Notes under the pieces: model-generated
What the model was told of the DNA's origin: nothing
Database searches by the model: none
Seen by the model: the letters and a program-made list of their open reading frames with translations, nothing else
Program-made: the position numbers and the translations under genes
DNA from: Dysgonomonas sp. UBA5412
Lineage (GTDB): Bacteria > Bacteroidota > Bacteroidia > Bacteroidales > Dysgonomonadaceae
NCBI GenBank assembly: GCA_002409595.1
Contig: DHNQ01000029.1
Coordinates: 164,892-228,891, forward strand
DNA: 64,000 bases
Reading direction: 5' to 3'
Shown: positions 17,588 to 27,153 of the stretch, in pieces
How the letters are laid out: every line of letters starts with the position of its first letter
Numbering within the stretch: the stretch's first letter is position 1

Positions 17588-19636
17588 TCATCGGGTTATA
17601 ACCTCCAATTCTGAAATACTATATTTATTTCCTCCGTTAGTCAATTCCGTTGGTTTCAGTTTAAGATAACGACCGTTTACCGGATCTTTAAAAAAGACTG
17701 TTTGCGTAATCGGGTTATTCTTTATATTATTAAAAATAGAATTATTACTGATCAAAGTCCAATCCTTACCATCGAGACTAACCCAAAGATTATATCGAGA
17801 AATATTGGAGGCTTTTGCATCCGCAACGGGTGTATATGAAAATCCTTTTAACAGTATGGTTTCATTCAGATTAATTATCAAATCATCATTCACATCAATA
17901 ACTGCTAAGGTTTGGTTTTGGCCATCAATCACGTGTTGCGCATCATTAATAGCGGGCGATATTATTTCCCATTTGAGAGGGGCAATATCAAAGGAAGCTG
18001 AAACTACCTCGCTACGAGTATTTCCATCTTTAGCAATGGCTACGGCTTTTACAACACCTCCTTGTGGTAAAGAAAAAGATGCTGTATATCTTGTAGATGA
18101 TGAAGACGGAGCTTTACCATCTGTCGTATAGTATATTTCGGCATCGGTGTCTTTAGTCGTGAACGAAACCTGACCATTCTTATCTCGTTGAATACTTGGA
18201 GAGGTAAGAATATCTTTTCCCTTATATAAATTAATCGTACTTATAACCGGAGTAGCTAAACCATTAAAGGTTAGCTTTATTTTTCGGGTAGTAACAGAAG
18301 GGAAACGCAATATTCTTTTATATCCGATAGTAGTTCCTTCAAGTAGATTTTCCCATATTTTATTGGCTTCATTCCAATATTGAACATGAAAGGATGAGAC
18401 GCGTTGCCCTAGCGGTATATATTCTTGTAATAATATTCTATTAAAAGTTATTTCGTTTTTAAGATCTATTTCTACCGAGGGTGATAAGACACTATCTTCA
18501 CTTACCCAATAAGTATTATAATCATTATCTTTTATATTTGATATATCAAATAATGATTTTGTATCTGTCACTAATTTTGCCTCAGAAATCAATCCGTCTT
18601 TGAATTCAGCTTCAATAGCTTTACGAAATTCCATCAACCGAATCGAATCCGTAGGATGAATACGCCCTCTACGATCAGGGGGAACATTTAGCAAAAGATT
18701 AGAATTACGCCCAATAGAGGTATAATAAATATCCATCAGTTCGTCGACAGTCTTGACCTGATCATCAGTAGACGGACTGTAAAACCATCCCGGACGGATA
18801 GATACATCTGTTTCGGCAGGAACCCAAGCTTTTCCTTCTTGCTCTCCGGTATTCAATATTTCAGAAGACGGAGCTTTCAATCCGGGCTCAAAACCTTCAA
18901 TATTCAAAGTAGACCAATTTGTTTCTCCGGCAATCCCTTTTTCATTCCCCATCCATCTGCAACCGGGACCAACATCACTAAATATTATGGCATGAGGTTG
19001 ATTTCGGTAAACTGTTTGATGAAAAAGATCCCAATTATATTCTTGTTTTTTACCATCTTTTCCTTCTCCATTCGCTCCATCAAACCACTGCTCGAAAACT
19101 TCGCCATAATTAGATAATACTTCATTCAATGTATTGGCAAATATCTGATTATATTCCGGTGTTCCGTACGACGGATGATTTTGATCCCACGGTGAAAGAT
19201 AAACTCCAAATTTTAAACCGTATTCGCGGCAAGCCTCTGATAATTCTTGCAGGATATCACCTTTACCTTCTTTCCATGGACTCTCACGCACTGTATGCGT
19301 ACTGTATTGGCTTGGCCACAGACAAAAACCGTCATGGTGCTTAGCTGTCAAGATTACACCTTTCATTCCGGCAGCTTTAGCTGTTGCAGCCCATTGCCTG
19401 CAATCAAGATCTGACGGATTAAAAACTTCGGGGTTTTCTTTTCCATTACCCCATTCGACATCAGTAAAAGTATTTGGACCGAAGTGTATGAACATATAAT
19501 ATTCCATCTGTTGCCATGCCAACTGATCTTTTGTAGGTATAGCTCCGTATGGCTCTATGACTTTCTCATTCTTACATGAGAAACACAATATAGACACTAA
19601 AAGTACATATAACGAATATTTGTATAAGTTTTTCAT
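17588..19636 (-). CDS. Alpha-L-fucosidase (GH29) lipoprotein with C-terminal F5/8-type domains
   Basis: 682 residues. The signal ends CFS-C21, a lipobox. The GH29 barrel spans about residues 28-350: MFIHFGPNTF, KHHDGFCLW with the paired His (100-101), and FEQWFDGANGEG with the presumed nucleophile Asp 186. The sequence around it (no obvious nearby acid Glu) fits the GH29-B type, which prefers branched alpha-1,3/1,4-fucosides. The C-terminal third has a discoidin-like domain, a chitobiase-type beta segment (EIYYTTDGKAPSSSS) and a second discoidin-like domain, suggesting carbohydrate binding. Followed by two small lipoproteins. Confidence 0.93.
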   Translation of the reverse strand: MKNLYKYSLYVLLVSILCFSCKNEKVIEPYGAIPTKDQLAWQQMEYYMFIHFGPNTFTDVEWGNGKENPEVFNPSDLDCRQWAATAKAAGMKGVILTAKHHDGFCLWPSQYSTHTVRESPWKEGKGDILQELSEACREYGLKFGVYLSPWDQNHPSYGTPEYNQIFANTLNEVLSNYGEVFEQWFDGANGEGKDGKKQEYNWDLFHQTVYRNQPHAIIFSDVGPGCRWMGNEKGIAGETNWSTLNIEGFEPGLKAPSSEILNTGEQEGKAWVPAETDVSIRPGWFYSPSTDDQVKTVDELMDIYYTSIGRNSNLLLNVPPDRRGRIHPTDSIRLMEFRKAIEAEFKDGLISEAKLVTDTKSLFDISNIKDNDYNTYWVSEDSVLSPSVEIDLKNEITFNRILLQEYIPLGQRVSSFHVQYWNEANKIWENLLEGTTIGYKRILRFPSVTTRKIKLTFNGLATPVISTINLYKGKDILTSPSIQRDKNGQVSFTTKDTDAEIYYTTDGKAPSSSSTRYTASFSLPQGGVVKAVAIAKDGNTRSEVVSASFDIAPLKWEIISPAINDAQHVIDGQNQTLAVIDVNDDLIINLNETILLKGFSYTPVADAKASNISRYNLWVSLDGKDWTLISNNSIFNNIKNNPITQTVFFKDPVNGRYLKLKPTELTNGGNKYSISELEVITR

Positions 19637-19684
19637 TAGGTAGTATTTTGATATTAAGATCTTAAAGATAAGAATTATAAAAAC

Positions 19685-19715
19685 AAAAAAGGATAGCTTT
19701 ACGCTATCCTTTTTT
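19685..19715. terminator. Intrinsic terminator after fabH
   Basis: A 13-bp perfect stem (AAAAAAGGATAGC with its mirror) and a 5-base loop, flanked by T-runs on both strands. It closes the yceD-rpmF-fabH unit on the minus strand, 27 bp after the fabH stop. Confidence 0.85.
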
Positions 19716-19741
19716 ATTTTATCTTCAAAAAAATATTATCA

Positions 19742-20722
19742 TCAATAAGCCCACTTCAGATAGATCGCTCCCCAAGTGAAGCCTGCTCCGAATGCAGCTA
19801 AGATAATATTATCTCCTTTTTTCAAACGAGATTCCCATTCATACAAACAAACAGGGATTGTTCCCGCACTGGTGTTTCCATATTTCTGAATATTCACCAT
19901 TACTTTATCTGACGAAAGCCCCATGCGATTGCCCACAGCTTCAATAATCCGAATATTAGCTTGATGTGGAACCAACCATGCTACATCATCTTTAGTCAGG
20001 TGATTACGCTCCATAATCTCTACGGAAGCATCAGCCATACGAGATACTGCATGCTTGAACACAACTTGTCCTTCTTGATATACGTAGTGCATATCTTTAT
20101 CTACAGTTTCGTGTGAGGCGGGATATACAGAACCTCCTCCTCGCATATGCAAATGAGGGATACCAACACCGTCAACATGAAGAATTGAATCCATTATACC
20201 ATACTCTTCTGTCGTAGGCTCAAGCATTACAGCTCCAACTGCATCTCCAAAAAGAGGGCAAGTTGTACGATCTTTATAGTTAGTAATGGATGTCATTTTA
20301 TCTCCGGCAACTATAACAACTTTCTTATAGCGTCCTGATTTAATAAAATTAGAACCTACTTCTAAAGCATACAGAAAGCCTGAACATGCTGCTTGTATAT
20401 CAAAGCCTAACGCATTCTTTATGCCACATGCTTCTGCAGTCATTGCTGCTGTGGAAGGAAAGATATAATCGGGTGTAGTGGTCGCAAAAATAAGGACTTC
20501 AACTTCTTCCGGCTTTGTGTTTGTTTTTTTCAACAACTCTTTTACGGCTTCGGCTCCCATTACAGAAGTTCCCTTACCTTCACCTAATACACGACGTTCC
20601 TTTATGCCTACTCGCGACATTATCCATTCGTCTGTAGTATCAACTATTTTCGACAAATCTTCGTTTGTCAAGATATCTTCAGGAACAAATGCACCTACAC
20701 CGGTTATTGCGGCTTGAATCAT
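19742..20722 (-). CDS. fabH: 3-oxoacyl-ACP synthase III
   Basis: 326 residues, the usual FabH length. Catalytic Cys 113 lies in IQAACSGFLYAL; the His is in VPHQANIR (about 255) and the Asn in KYGNTSAGTIP (about 285). It condenses acetyl-CoA or branched acyl-CoA with malonyl-ACP to start fatty-acid synthesis in the cytoplasm. It follows rpmF and the DUF177 gene, a widely conserved order linking ribosome and lipid synthesis; plsX, often in between, is absent here. Confidence 0.97.
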   Translation of the reverse strand: MIQAAITGVGAFVPEDILTNEDLSKIVDTTDEWIMSRVGIKERRVLGEGKGTSVMGAEAVKELLKKTNTKPEEVEVLIFATTTPDYIFPSTAAMTAEACGIKNALGFDIQAACSGFLYALEVGSNFIKSGRYKKVVIVAGDKMTSITNYKDRTTCPLFGDAVGAVMLEPTTEEYGIMDSILHVDGVGIPHLHMRGGGSVYPASHETVDKDMHYVYQEGQVVFKHAVSRMADASVEIMERNHLTKDDVAWLVPHQANIRIIEAVGNRMGLSSDKVMVNIQKYGNTSAGTIPVCLYEWESRLKKGDNIILAAFGAGFTWGAIYLKWAY

Positions 20723-20754
20723 GTTATTCTGATTTTGTGAGTATAAATAAAAAT

Positions 20755-20770
20755 GCCCTAGTGATAGGGC
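20755..20770 (-). terminator. Short hairpin between rpmF and fabH (possible attenuator)
   Basis: GCCCTA-n4-TAGGGC on the minus strand followed by ATTTTTATTT. The 6-bp stem is short for a full terminator, so partial read-through into fabH is expected. It may set the high rpmF to fabH ratio. Confidence 0.45.
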
Positions 20771-20788
20771 TTAGAGTTTATGGTTTAT

Positions 20789-20974
20789 TTAAACCGCAGC
20801 TCCTTTTTCGATAGCTAATTTGCCTCTATAGTATCCGCATTCAGGACATACTGTATGGAATACATGCCAAGATCCGCAATTAGAACATACTGCCAATGTT
20901 GGGGCAACTGCTTTATCGTGAGTTCTTCTTTTAGCTGTTCTAGACTTCGACTGTTTACGTTTCGGATGTGCCAT
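20789..20974 (-). CDS. rpmF: 50S ribosomal protein L32
   Basis: 61 residues starting MAHPKRKQSKSRTAKRR, the typical basic L32 start. Two CxxC pairs (CSNCG and CPECG) form a zinc ribbon, so this is the zinc-binding form. It is followed by fabH and preceded by the DUF177 gene 58 bp upstream. Confidence 0.97.
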   Translation of the reverse strand: MAHPKRKQSKSRTAKRRTHDKAVAPTLAVCSNCGSWHVFHTVCPECGYYRGKLAIEKGAAV

Positions 20975-21032
20975 TTCTTTATTTTAATTAGTTATTTTTA
21001 TTATCTGAATTAGAAAAATCTATTTCTTATTT

Positions 21033-21617
21033 TTAATCTTCGTCTACTGAAACATTTTTAAGTGCATCCCAACGAGAATCAGTTGATGACGAATCATCTT
21101 CTTCTAAAGACATATCATCTTCCTCTAGATCATCTTCTTCTGACTCATCATCTGCACTTTTTGCTCTATGCTTATTTAACTTGGAAGACATTGCTTTATT
21201 ACATGTTCCCGAAGGATGTACACGTTTTGCAGGTAAGCTGAGAACTATAAATTCGTACAAAAACCATGCGATATTTATTTCGCCGTCTTCTTCCGGTATT
21301 ATTACAATCTCATCACTTTCTTCCGAATATTCTTTTCCGAATTTTACAATTAGTTTGTTTCTTGTATCAACATCCATTGTAATATCATCAAGACATCTAT
21401 CACACGGAACTTGTACTGTTCCTGAAATAGCAAAATTCAATTCGAATGTAACCGATGTCTTCTTCAAAGCAACTGTAACTTTCAAATCACCTTTTTTCAC
21501 ATCAGCCGTACCATCATCAATAAGGGTAAAGAAACCTTTATCCAAGCTATACTCGAACTCATGTTTCCCTTCCGATAAACTTCTGAGAGGTATGTTATAC
21601 AGACTAAACTTTCCCAC
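21033..21617 (-). CDS. DUF177 (YceD) family protein
   Basis: 194 residues. The family mark is the CxxC element in VPCDRCLDDI (about residue 80) and a PxxGTCN motif near residue 138. The C-terminus is very acidic (runs of Glu and Asp). It is in the conserved YceD-rpmF-fabH order. In other bacteria and plastids YceD proteins have been tied to 23S rRNA accumulation and ribosome assembly, which fits its place before L32. A TAnnTTTG box lies 35 bp upstream. Confidence 0.9.
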   Translation of the reverse strand: MGKFSLYNIPLRSLSEGKHEFEYSLDKGFFTLIDDGTADVKKGDLKVTVALKKTSVTFELNFAISGTVQVPCDRCLDDITMDVDTRNKLIVKFGKEYSEESDEIVIIPEEDGEINIAWFLYEFIVLSLPAKRVHPSGTCNKAMSSKLNKHRAKSADDESEEDDLEEDDMSLEEDDSSSTDSRWDALKNVSVDED

Positions 21618-21651
21618 GTCTTATAAAATGTAATTCAAAAAAGAACGGGTG

Positions 21652-21659
21652 CAAAGGTA
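21652..21659 (-). promoter_or_regulatory. Promoter -7 box of the yceD-rpmF-fabH unit
   Basis: The minus strand reads TACCTTTG, fitting TAnnTTTG, 35 bp before the ATG. No -33 TTG is seen at the usual distance. Confidence 0.4.
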
Positions 21660-21748
21660 TAAAGTTTTTTTTGAATAAATAAATATTTTCATATGGATTT
21701 ATCTTTATTACTTCTATCTCTAGATATAAAGGTCTATTCGGAAAGAAA

Positions 21749-21775
21749 TAAGACCACCCAAAATAGGTGGTCTTA
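21749..21775 (-). terminator. Intrinsic terminator after the SusD-like gene
   Basis: TAAGACCACC and its mirror form a 10-bp perfect stem with a 7-base loop, then TTATTTCTTT on the minus strand. It is 23 bp after the SusD-like stop codon. Confidence 0.75.
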
Positions 21776-21797
21776 AGTAATAGTTGTAAAGTAAAAC

Positions 21798-23459
21798 CTA
21801 CTTAGCAGATGATGTGCAATAGTTAGCTCCTTTAGAAGCCCACCAAAGTGGAGATGAAGTTTTATCTCCACCTTTTAATTGTGCAACACCACCATTATAT
21901 TTATCAGCATTTATCAACTTTTCGTTCTGAGGATAAACTGTTCTTTGTATATAATTAAGTGGATTATAAATATTCCCATCTTTAGGATAAGTACCGGCCC
22001 CTTCATTCCTATATTGAGGTATTTCTAATGCCGGTAAGTTTAATCTTCGTTTATCATTCCACATTTGCAAAGACATATCAGGATAAGAAGCAATATATTT
22101 TTGGGTAATAATTTTCTCTAATTTAGTATTCCCTGCTCCCTTATCGTCATCATAATTAGCAGATGTACCCCATAGATTTTTATCAATTGAGCCTAAATAA
22201 TCAGTTGTTTGAGTTGGGTCTATGATTCCCCATTTTTGGAAAGAAGCCCGAACCCCCTCTTCATACCATTCTTTAGCAGATTTCCCTCCATTAATACCAA
22301 ATCGTTCAGATGCTTCTGCCATTAAAAAGCAAACCTCTGAGTAAAGAAAAATATCTGTTTTTCGAGTATCATTGGGTATGACAAATATCTGACTCATCTT
22401 CCCTACATTATTTCTAGCATTTCCATCTTCAGTCTGTTGCCCAGGCATAAGACCAGCCCATTTATAACCAAAATCAGCAGGACCAGGATCAAACATTCTT
22501 AGACCTCTAGGATCAACTTTAGCTGGACCATCAGGAACAATAACATTGCCTTTACTATCCTTCACCGGATTACCTTGTTTGTCGGTATATTTAAGTTCAA
22601 GGCCTCCAATATTAGTCAACGCTTTTTCCATTGATTTCACCAACACCTGCTTATCACCCCAACTAACTTGATATAGGTAATACGGATATTGATTTCCCCA
22701 ACCACTAGACCCTGCTATTGTTGCCTCGTCTGCGGAAGAAGTCATAATACCTCCATCTGCGTTTAGAGCAGCTTGAATCTGAGCTTTACAAACCTCAGTA
22801 TCTACTTCCGATAATTTAAGAGCTAATCTCAAACGCAACGAATTTGCAAATCGCTTCCAAGCATCAATATCCCCCCAATATATCTGATCTTGCCCAGACA
22901 TGAATTGAAGCTTCGGATCAAATTGTTTTACAGCCTCATCAAGTTCTTTAAAATATAATTCATACTGTTTATCTAATGGCATATAATCATTATTTGCAGC
23001 AGCAGAAAAAGGAAACGGTGTCGGTCCAAAATAATCTGTGAATTGAGCCTGACCATATACACGCCAAATACGCGCGATCGCAATAGCGTTATCACGCCCT
23101 TCATATTGAGACACATCTTCTATTACCATATTAAGTGTCGACAACCAATCGTTATAGTAACTTGTCCAATATTTAGCTTGCCATTCATCATTCATCGCAT
23201 ACGTACGCGAATCGCCACTTCCTCCTGTATACTGAGCATACACATCTATGCTTAGAGCTTTAGCTCGTTGATGTACGTCTGCTCCTCCATAAGTAGCTAT
23301 TCCTCTTATAGATTTTGTTATTTTAGAATAAGAAAAGTCATATTCCCAATCATATGCTTTATTAGGATCATCATTAAGAGATTCAAATCCGTTAGTACAG
23401 CTAGTACCAAATAGCAAGACTCCTAGTAAAAACGAAATAAATATATTTTTTGTTTTCAT
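21798..23459 (-). CDS. SusD/RagB family nutrient-binding outer-membrane lipoprotein
   Basis: 553 residues. The signal ends LFGTSC (Cys 21), a lipobox for outer-membrane surface display. The mature start GFESLNDDPNKAYD and the closing region with a run of short aromatic segments fit the SusD/RagB subgroup paired with SusC-like receptors. It lies 18 bp behind the SusC-like gene, so the two form one operon and one lid-and-barrel import complex. No glycosidase is next to it, so the substrate cannot be told; oligosaccharides or peptides are both possible. Confidence 0.93.
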   Translation of the reverse strand: MKTKNIFISFLLGVLLFGTSCTNGFESLNDDPNKAYDWEYDFSYSKITKSIRGIATYGGADVHQRAKALSIDVYAQYTGGSGDSRTYAMNDEWQAKYWTSYYNDWLSTLNMVIEDVSQYEGRDNAIAIARIWRVYGQAQFTDYFGPTPFPFSAAANNDYMPLDKQYELYFKELDEAVKQFDPKLQFMSGQDQIYWGDIDAWKRFANSLRLRLALKLSEVDTEVCKAQIQAALNADGGIMTSSADEATIAGSSGWGNQYPYYLYQVSWGDKQVLVKSMEKALTNIGGLELKYTDKQGNPVKDSKGNVIVPDGPAKVDPRGLRMFDPGPADFGYKWAGLMPGQQTEDGNARNNVGKMSQIFVIPNDTRKTDIFLYSEVCFLMAEASERFGINGGKSAKEWYEEGVRASFQKWGIIDPTQTTDYLGSIDKNLWGTSANYDDDKGAGNTKLEKIITQKYIASYPDMSLQMWNDKRRLNLPALEIPQYRNEGAGTYPKDGNIYNPLNYIQRTVYPQNEKLINADKYNGGVAQLKGGDKTSSPLWWASKGANYCTSSAK

Positions 23460-23477
23460 AATCGTTTCAGATAAATT

Positions 23478-26400
23478 TTAGAATGTAACATTAACATTAA
23501 ATCCAAAGCTACGCAAAGTAGGCATAGAACCAAATTCCAAACCTTGAGCATTTCCCGTTGAGAACCCTGCCTCAGGATCGAAACCTTTAGTCTTACTATG
23601 AATCATCCACAAATTACGTCCTACAAAACTTATTTTTACGGCTTGCAGTGGCGATTTTTGTAATAATTTGCGTGGCAACTTATATCCGACACTCAGTTCG
23701 CGCAACCTTACATTTGTCGCATCATACATCCAGGCCTCAGCAATAGCATCCAATGCAGTCCAATACTTCTGAGCTGTAGTTTCTTTACCCGGATTTCCAT
23801 TTGCATCTACTCCCGGAGCAATCATACCTGTACGCCCGGCTAATGTATTCTCTAACGTTCCTGCCAAAGAACCTGCCTGAATAGATCCCATATATACTTT
23901 TCCTCCATAACGCATATCAATCTGAAAAGACAAATCAAAATCTTTATAATGGAATGTATTTGTAATTCCTCCCATCCAATCAGGGTTATTATTACCTAAT
24001 TTAACTTTATCATTAGCAGCAACAGGAAGACCTTCTTCTGTCAATAAAATTTCACCTTTATCATTTCTCTTGTATGGTTTACCATAAATATCACCATACG
24101 CGCCACCCTCTTTAGCTACTATTTCTACCATATTAGCATAAGATGGATCACTTAGCACTTGCTGTCCTATACCATCAGCAAGCTCTACAATCTTATTTTT
24201 ATTTTTGGAGAAGTTTAAAGATATATCCCATGAGAAATCTTTAGTTTTCACCGGAGTTCCTGTCAACATAATTTCAACCCCAGAGTTACGAACATTCCCT
24301 GCATTAACATATTTATATGAATAACCCTCAGTAGAAGCAGGTGTATTCATTTTTAATATTTGATCTTTCGCATCTTTACGATAATAAGCAAAATCTAATC
24401 CGATACGACTATTCAAGGCTCGTAGTTCGAGACCTACTTCGTAAGAACTCACAGTTTCATTTTTAAGATCATACAAAGCTTTAATATCTCCTTTGTAACC
24501 ATCAATAATTGTTTCGATCTGACCTGTGCTTTCGTTCACAATATATCTTGTAGATAATTCTTGTAAATTATATAAGCTATATGGATCTGTATCATTACCC
24601 ACTTGCGCCCAAGACAAGCGCACTTTGCCATAATTTAGAGGGCCTAAATCTTTGAATGTTTCGGTGAATAACCAACTACCACTAACAGATGGATAGAAGT
24701 AAGAGTTATTATCAGAATTTAAAGTCGAAGACCAATCGTTACGTGCTGTCAAGTCAAGATATAGCATATTATCCCATGCAAAAGAAGTTGTAGCATATAA
24801 TGAGTTAATCTGTTTTCTTGACAAGAAATCCGACACATCTTTTACTTTTCCATTTACAAGTGTAAACTTATCAGGAATAATCAGTCCATTTGTCCGCCCC
24901 ATCATATTATCTATACGCCTATACATAATATTACCTCCTGCTGTAGCAACTAATCCTAACTTATCCGAAAGTTGCTTATTAAACGTAACTAAGAAATCTG
25001 CATTAATCTCATAGTTTTGATCTTTATGAATAATATATTCACCTTCCTGATACCAGTATGGAGTACCTGTAGCCTGACGCATTTTATATTGTGCTGTAGT
25101 AAAGTCCATACCATAGCGCCCTTGTATATTCAACCAGTCAGTAAATTCATACTTTAAAGACCCAAATCCGATAAAACGATGTCTTCTATCTTCATTCGTA
25201 TTCTTATAAGCAGCCCAATAAGGGTTGCGAATCATGCCACCATATGAATCTGTCCAAGCTATGGGTTTTCCAGAAAGGTCTGTTCCTGAAACACTCGTTG
25301 TTCCATTTGGATAAGCGTAATTAGACTCAGGCTTATTCATATCACTATAATGTACAGAACGTGGCATTCTTAGATAATTCAAAAATATATTATCCGGGTC
25401 ACCAGCTAATTTCACACGGTTATCTGTCTTTTGGTTAATGTAAGATATTTTAGCATCCATTGAAAGTTTATTTGTCAAATTAGCTGTTCCTCGCATCGTA
25501 AATGATGTTCTATTAAACCCACTATTAGGTACGATTGCTTTATTTGATAAATTCATAACTCCAACTCGGAATGTATTCTTATCATTAGCACTAGTCAATT
25601 CTACACTATTAGTCCAAGTAGTACCTGTACGAAGAAAATCTTTCAAATCATTATCGGCAGGAGAATATGTTATATCATTCCCGATAAGATTTTTGAAAGT
25701 TTGCCCTGTCATCCTCTCACCCCAGCTCGATGCTGCAGTAGATAGGTATACACCATCAGCCCCTTGCCCATATTCATCTTGATATTTAGGGCTTTGCATA
25801 GGTGAATCGAATGTTAAATTTGAGTTTACAGAAATCCCAATACCATTTGTACCCGAACCAGTCTTAGTTGTAATCATAATAACACCATTGCCAGCACGCG
25901 AACCATACAGAGCCGCAGCTGCTGGTCCTTTCAAAACAGATATAGACGCAATATCATCCGGAGAAATATCTGCCATACCTGAACCTCGGTCTACTGACTG
26001 GTTACCCCAAAAATCCTCAGAACCTCCGGTATCACTATTAATAGGTACCCCATCAACAACGACAAGAGGTTGATTATTGCCTCCTATAGAGTTATTACCA
26101 CGAAGTACAATTCTACTCGAACCGGCAGCTCCTGTTCCCGATTGTTTAACCTGTAAACCTGCAACTTTCCCTGACAATGAATTCGCCACATTGGCATCTC
26201 TAGTTTCAGTCAACTGATCACCTTTTACTTCAGACAACGCATATCCTAAGGATTTTCGATCACGCTTGATACCTAAAGCGGTAACAACTACTTCATCAAG
26301 CACCTGAGAATCTTCCTCTAGCGTAATATTAATAGTTGTTTGTCCTTTTACAGGAACATCTTTAGATAAAAAGCCAACATAAGTAACAGACAAAACCCCA

Positions 26401-26654
26401 TCAGAAGCAACAGATAAAGAGAAACCACCATCAATATCAGTCATAGTTCCGTTTGTTGATCCTTTCTCTGCAACTGTAGCTCCGGTGAGAGGATCACCAG
26501 CTGCATCTTTAACAACACCTTTTACCACAATCTTTTCTCCCGTCTGTGCGTATGCAACACTAGCAAAAAACATAAAGAAGATAAGAAAATGAATGAAAGG
26601 ATAGACTTTTCGTCCAGGAGAATTACATTCCCTCTTTTTTACTTTACACATCAT
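23478..26654 (-). CDS. SusC/RagA family TonB-dependent outer-membrane receptor
   Basis: 1058 residues. A long basic N-terminus precedes the signal peptide (cleavage about residue 36, VAYAQ). Next comes a carboxypeptidase-regulatory-like beta domain (about 43-115, GVVKDAAGDPLTGATV), then the plug from DEVVVTALGIKRDRKSLGYA (about 119) and a large beta-barrel ending in an aromatic residue (NVTF). The domain order is that of SusC. It imports a ligand captured by the SusD-like partner using TonB energy. Upstream lie a TAnnTTTG box and a strong palindrome. Two ATGs in tandem begin the gene. Confidence 0.95.
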   Translation of the reverse strand: MMCKVKKRECNSPGRKVYPFIHFLIFFMFFASVAYAQTGEKIVVKGVVKDAAGDPLTGATVAEKGSTNGTMTDIDGGFSLSVASDGVLSVTYVGFLSKDVPVKGQTTINITLEEDSQVLDEVVVTALGIKRDRKSLGYALSEVKGDQLTETRDANVANSLSGKVAGLQVKQSGTGAAGSSRIVLRGNNSIGGNNQPLVVVDGVPINSDTGGSEDFWGNQSVDRGSGMADISPDDIASISVLKGPAAAALYGSRAGNGVIMITTKTGSGTNGIGISVNSNLTFDSPMQSPKYQDEYGQGADGVYLSTAASSWGERMTGQTFKNLIGNDITYSPADNDLKDFLRTGTTWTNSVELTSANDKNTFRVGVMNLSNKAIVPNSGFNRTSFTMRGTANLTNKLSMDAKISYINQKTDNRVKLAGDPDNIFLNYLRMPRSVHYSDMNKPESNYAYPNGTTSVSGTDLSGKPIAWTDSYGGMIRNPYWAAYKNTNEDRRHRFIGFGSLKYEFTDWLNIQGRYGMDFTTAQYKMRQATGTPYWYQEGEYIIHKDQNYEINADFLVTFNKQLSDKLGLVATAGGNIMYRRIDNMMGRTNGLIIPDKFTLVNGKVKDVSDFLSRKQINSLYATTSFAWDNMLYLDLTARNDWSSTLNSDNNSYFYPSVSGSWLFTETFKDLGPLNYGKVRLSWAQVGNDTDPYSLYNLQELSTRYIVNESTGQIETIIDGYKGDIKALYDLKNETVSSYEVGLELRALNSRIGLDFAYYRKDAKDQILKMNTPASTEGYSYKYVNAGNVRNSGVEIMLTGTPVKTKDFSWDISLNFSKNKNKIVELADGIGQQVLSDPSYANMVEIVAKEGGAYGDIYGKPYKRNDKGEILLTEEGLPVAANDKVKLGNNNPDWMGGITNTFHYKDFDLSFQIDMRYGGKVYMGSIQAGSLAGTLENTLAGRTGMIAPGVDANGNPGKETTAQKYWTALDAIAEAWMYDATNVRLRELSVGYKLPRKLLQKSPLQAVKISFVGRNLWMIHSKTKGFDPEAGFSTGNAQGLEFGSMPTLRSFGFNVNVTF

Positions 26655-26698
26655 AGTTTTTTTATTTAAGGGTTCAACACTTTAATTAGTATTTGTTA

Positions 26699-26706
26699 CA
26701 AATGTA
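26699..26706 (-). promoter_or_regulatory. Promoter -7 box of the SusC/SusD-like operon
   Basis: The minus strand reads TACATTTG, fitting TAnnTTTG, 45 bp before the ATG. It overlaps a small palindrome (ATTTGT-T-ACAAAT, 26691-26703). The -33 element is weak, which would suit a promoter needing an activator. Confidence 0.5.
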
Positions 26707-26732
26707 AAAGAGAAACATTTACAATCATTCTC

Positions 26733-26754
26733 CAAAGTGTTAATTAACACTTTG
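26733..26754. repeat. Perfect 22-bp palindrome upstream of the SusC-like gene
   Basis: CAAAGTGTTAA followed directly by its reverse complement TTAACACTTTG. It begins 26 bp upstream of the -7 box, where an activator or repressor would bind. The half-site AACACTTT occurs again at 26676-26683, between promoter and gene, and TTAATTAACATTT at 26914-26926 is similar. Confidence 0.7.
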
Positions 26755-27110
26755 TGTAAAAATATTAACAGAAAAGAAACTACATTCACAAAATCACTGT
26801 ATATCAATTATATATAAGACTAGATTCTATTAAAAAGAACTACAACACCGCCCCTTTGTGTTATTAAACATATTTTCACAAATAAAAACAACAGAGCAAA
26901 CAGCTGCCAAATATTAATTAACATTTCATGTCCAAAACAATAAAAAAGAAAACACATCAACATAGAGTCTAAAATTTGAGCAAACATAAAATTTATCAAA
27001 TTGCAATCTATAGTAAGCAAAATAGGAACTTTTTGCATCAAGGACTATTTACAGCAATATTATTGATAAAATATATGAGTCATTTTGTTCTTTTTTGATA
27101 ATAAAAAAAA

Positions 27111-27118
27111 GTATCTTT
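27111..27118 (+). promoter_or_regulatory. Promoter -7 box of the nuo operon
   Basis: TATCTTTG, a perfect TAnnTTTG, 35 bp before the nuoA ATG. The nearest TTG elements lie 14 and 24 bp upstream, so the -33 element is uncertain. Confidence 0.5.
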
Positions 27119-27153
27119 GTCCCTAAGAAACAAAGTATGTTAAAATTAAGATC

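Larger units (their letters stand above)
26655..27153. other. Divergent intergenic region between the SusC-like gene and nuoA
   Basis: 499 bp, strongly AT-rich, with no believable gene; the one 73-codon ORF lacks any familiar features. It contains the SusC-side promoter box (26699-26706), the 22-bp palindrome (26733-26754), related half sites near 26676 and 26914, and the nuo promoter box (27111-27118). Confidence 0.6.

Noticed and set aside
26820..27041. 73-codon minus-strand ORF upstream of the SusC-like gene
   Set aside because: Composition follows the AT-rich intergenic DNA, no ribosome site or known features, and it overlaps regulatory sequence.
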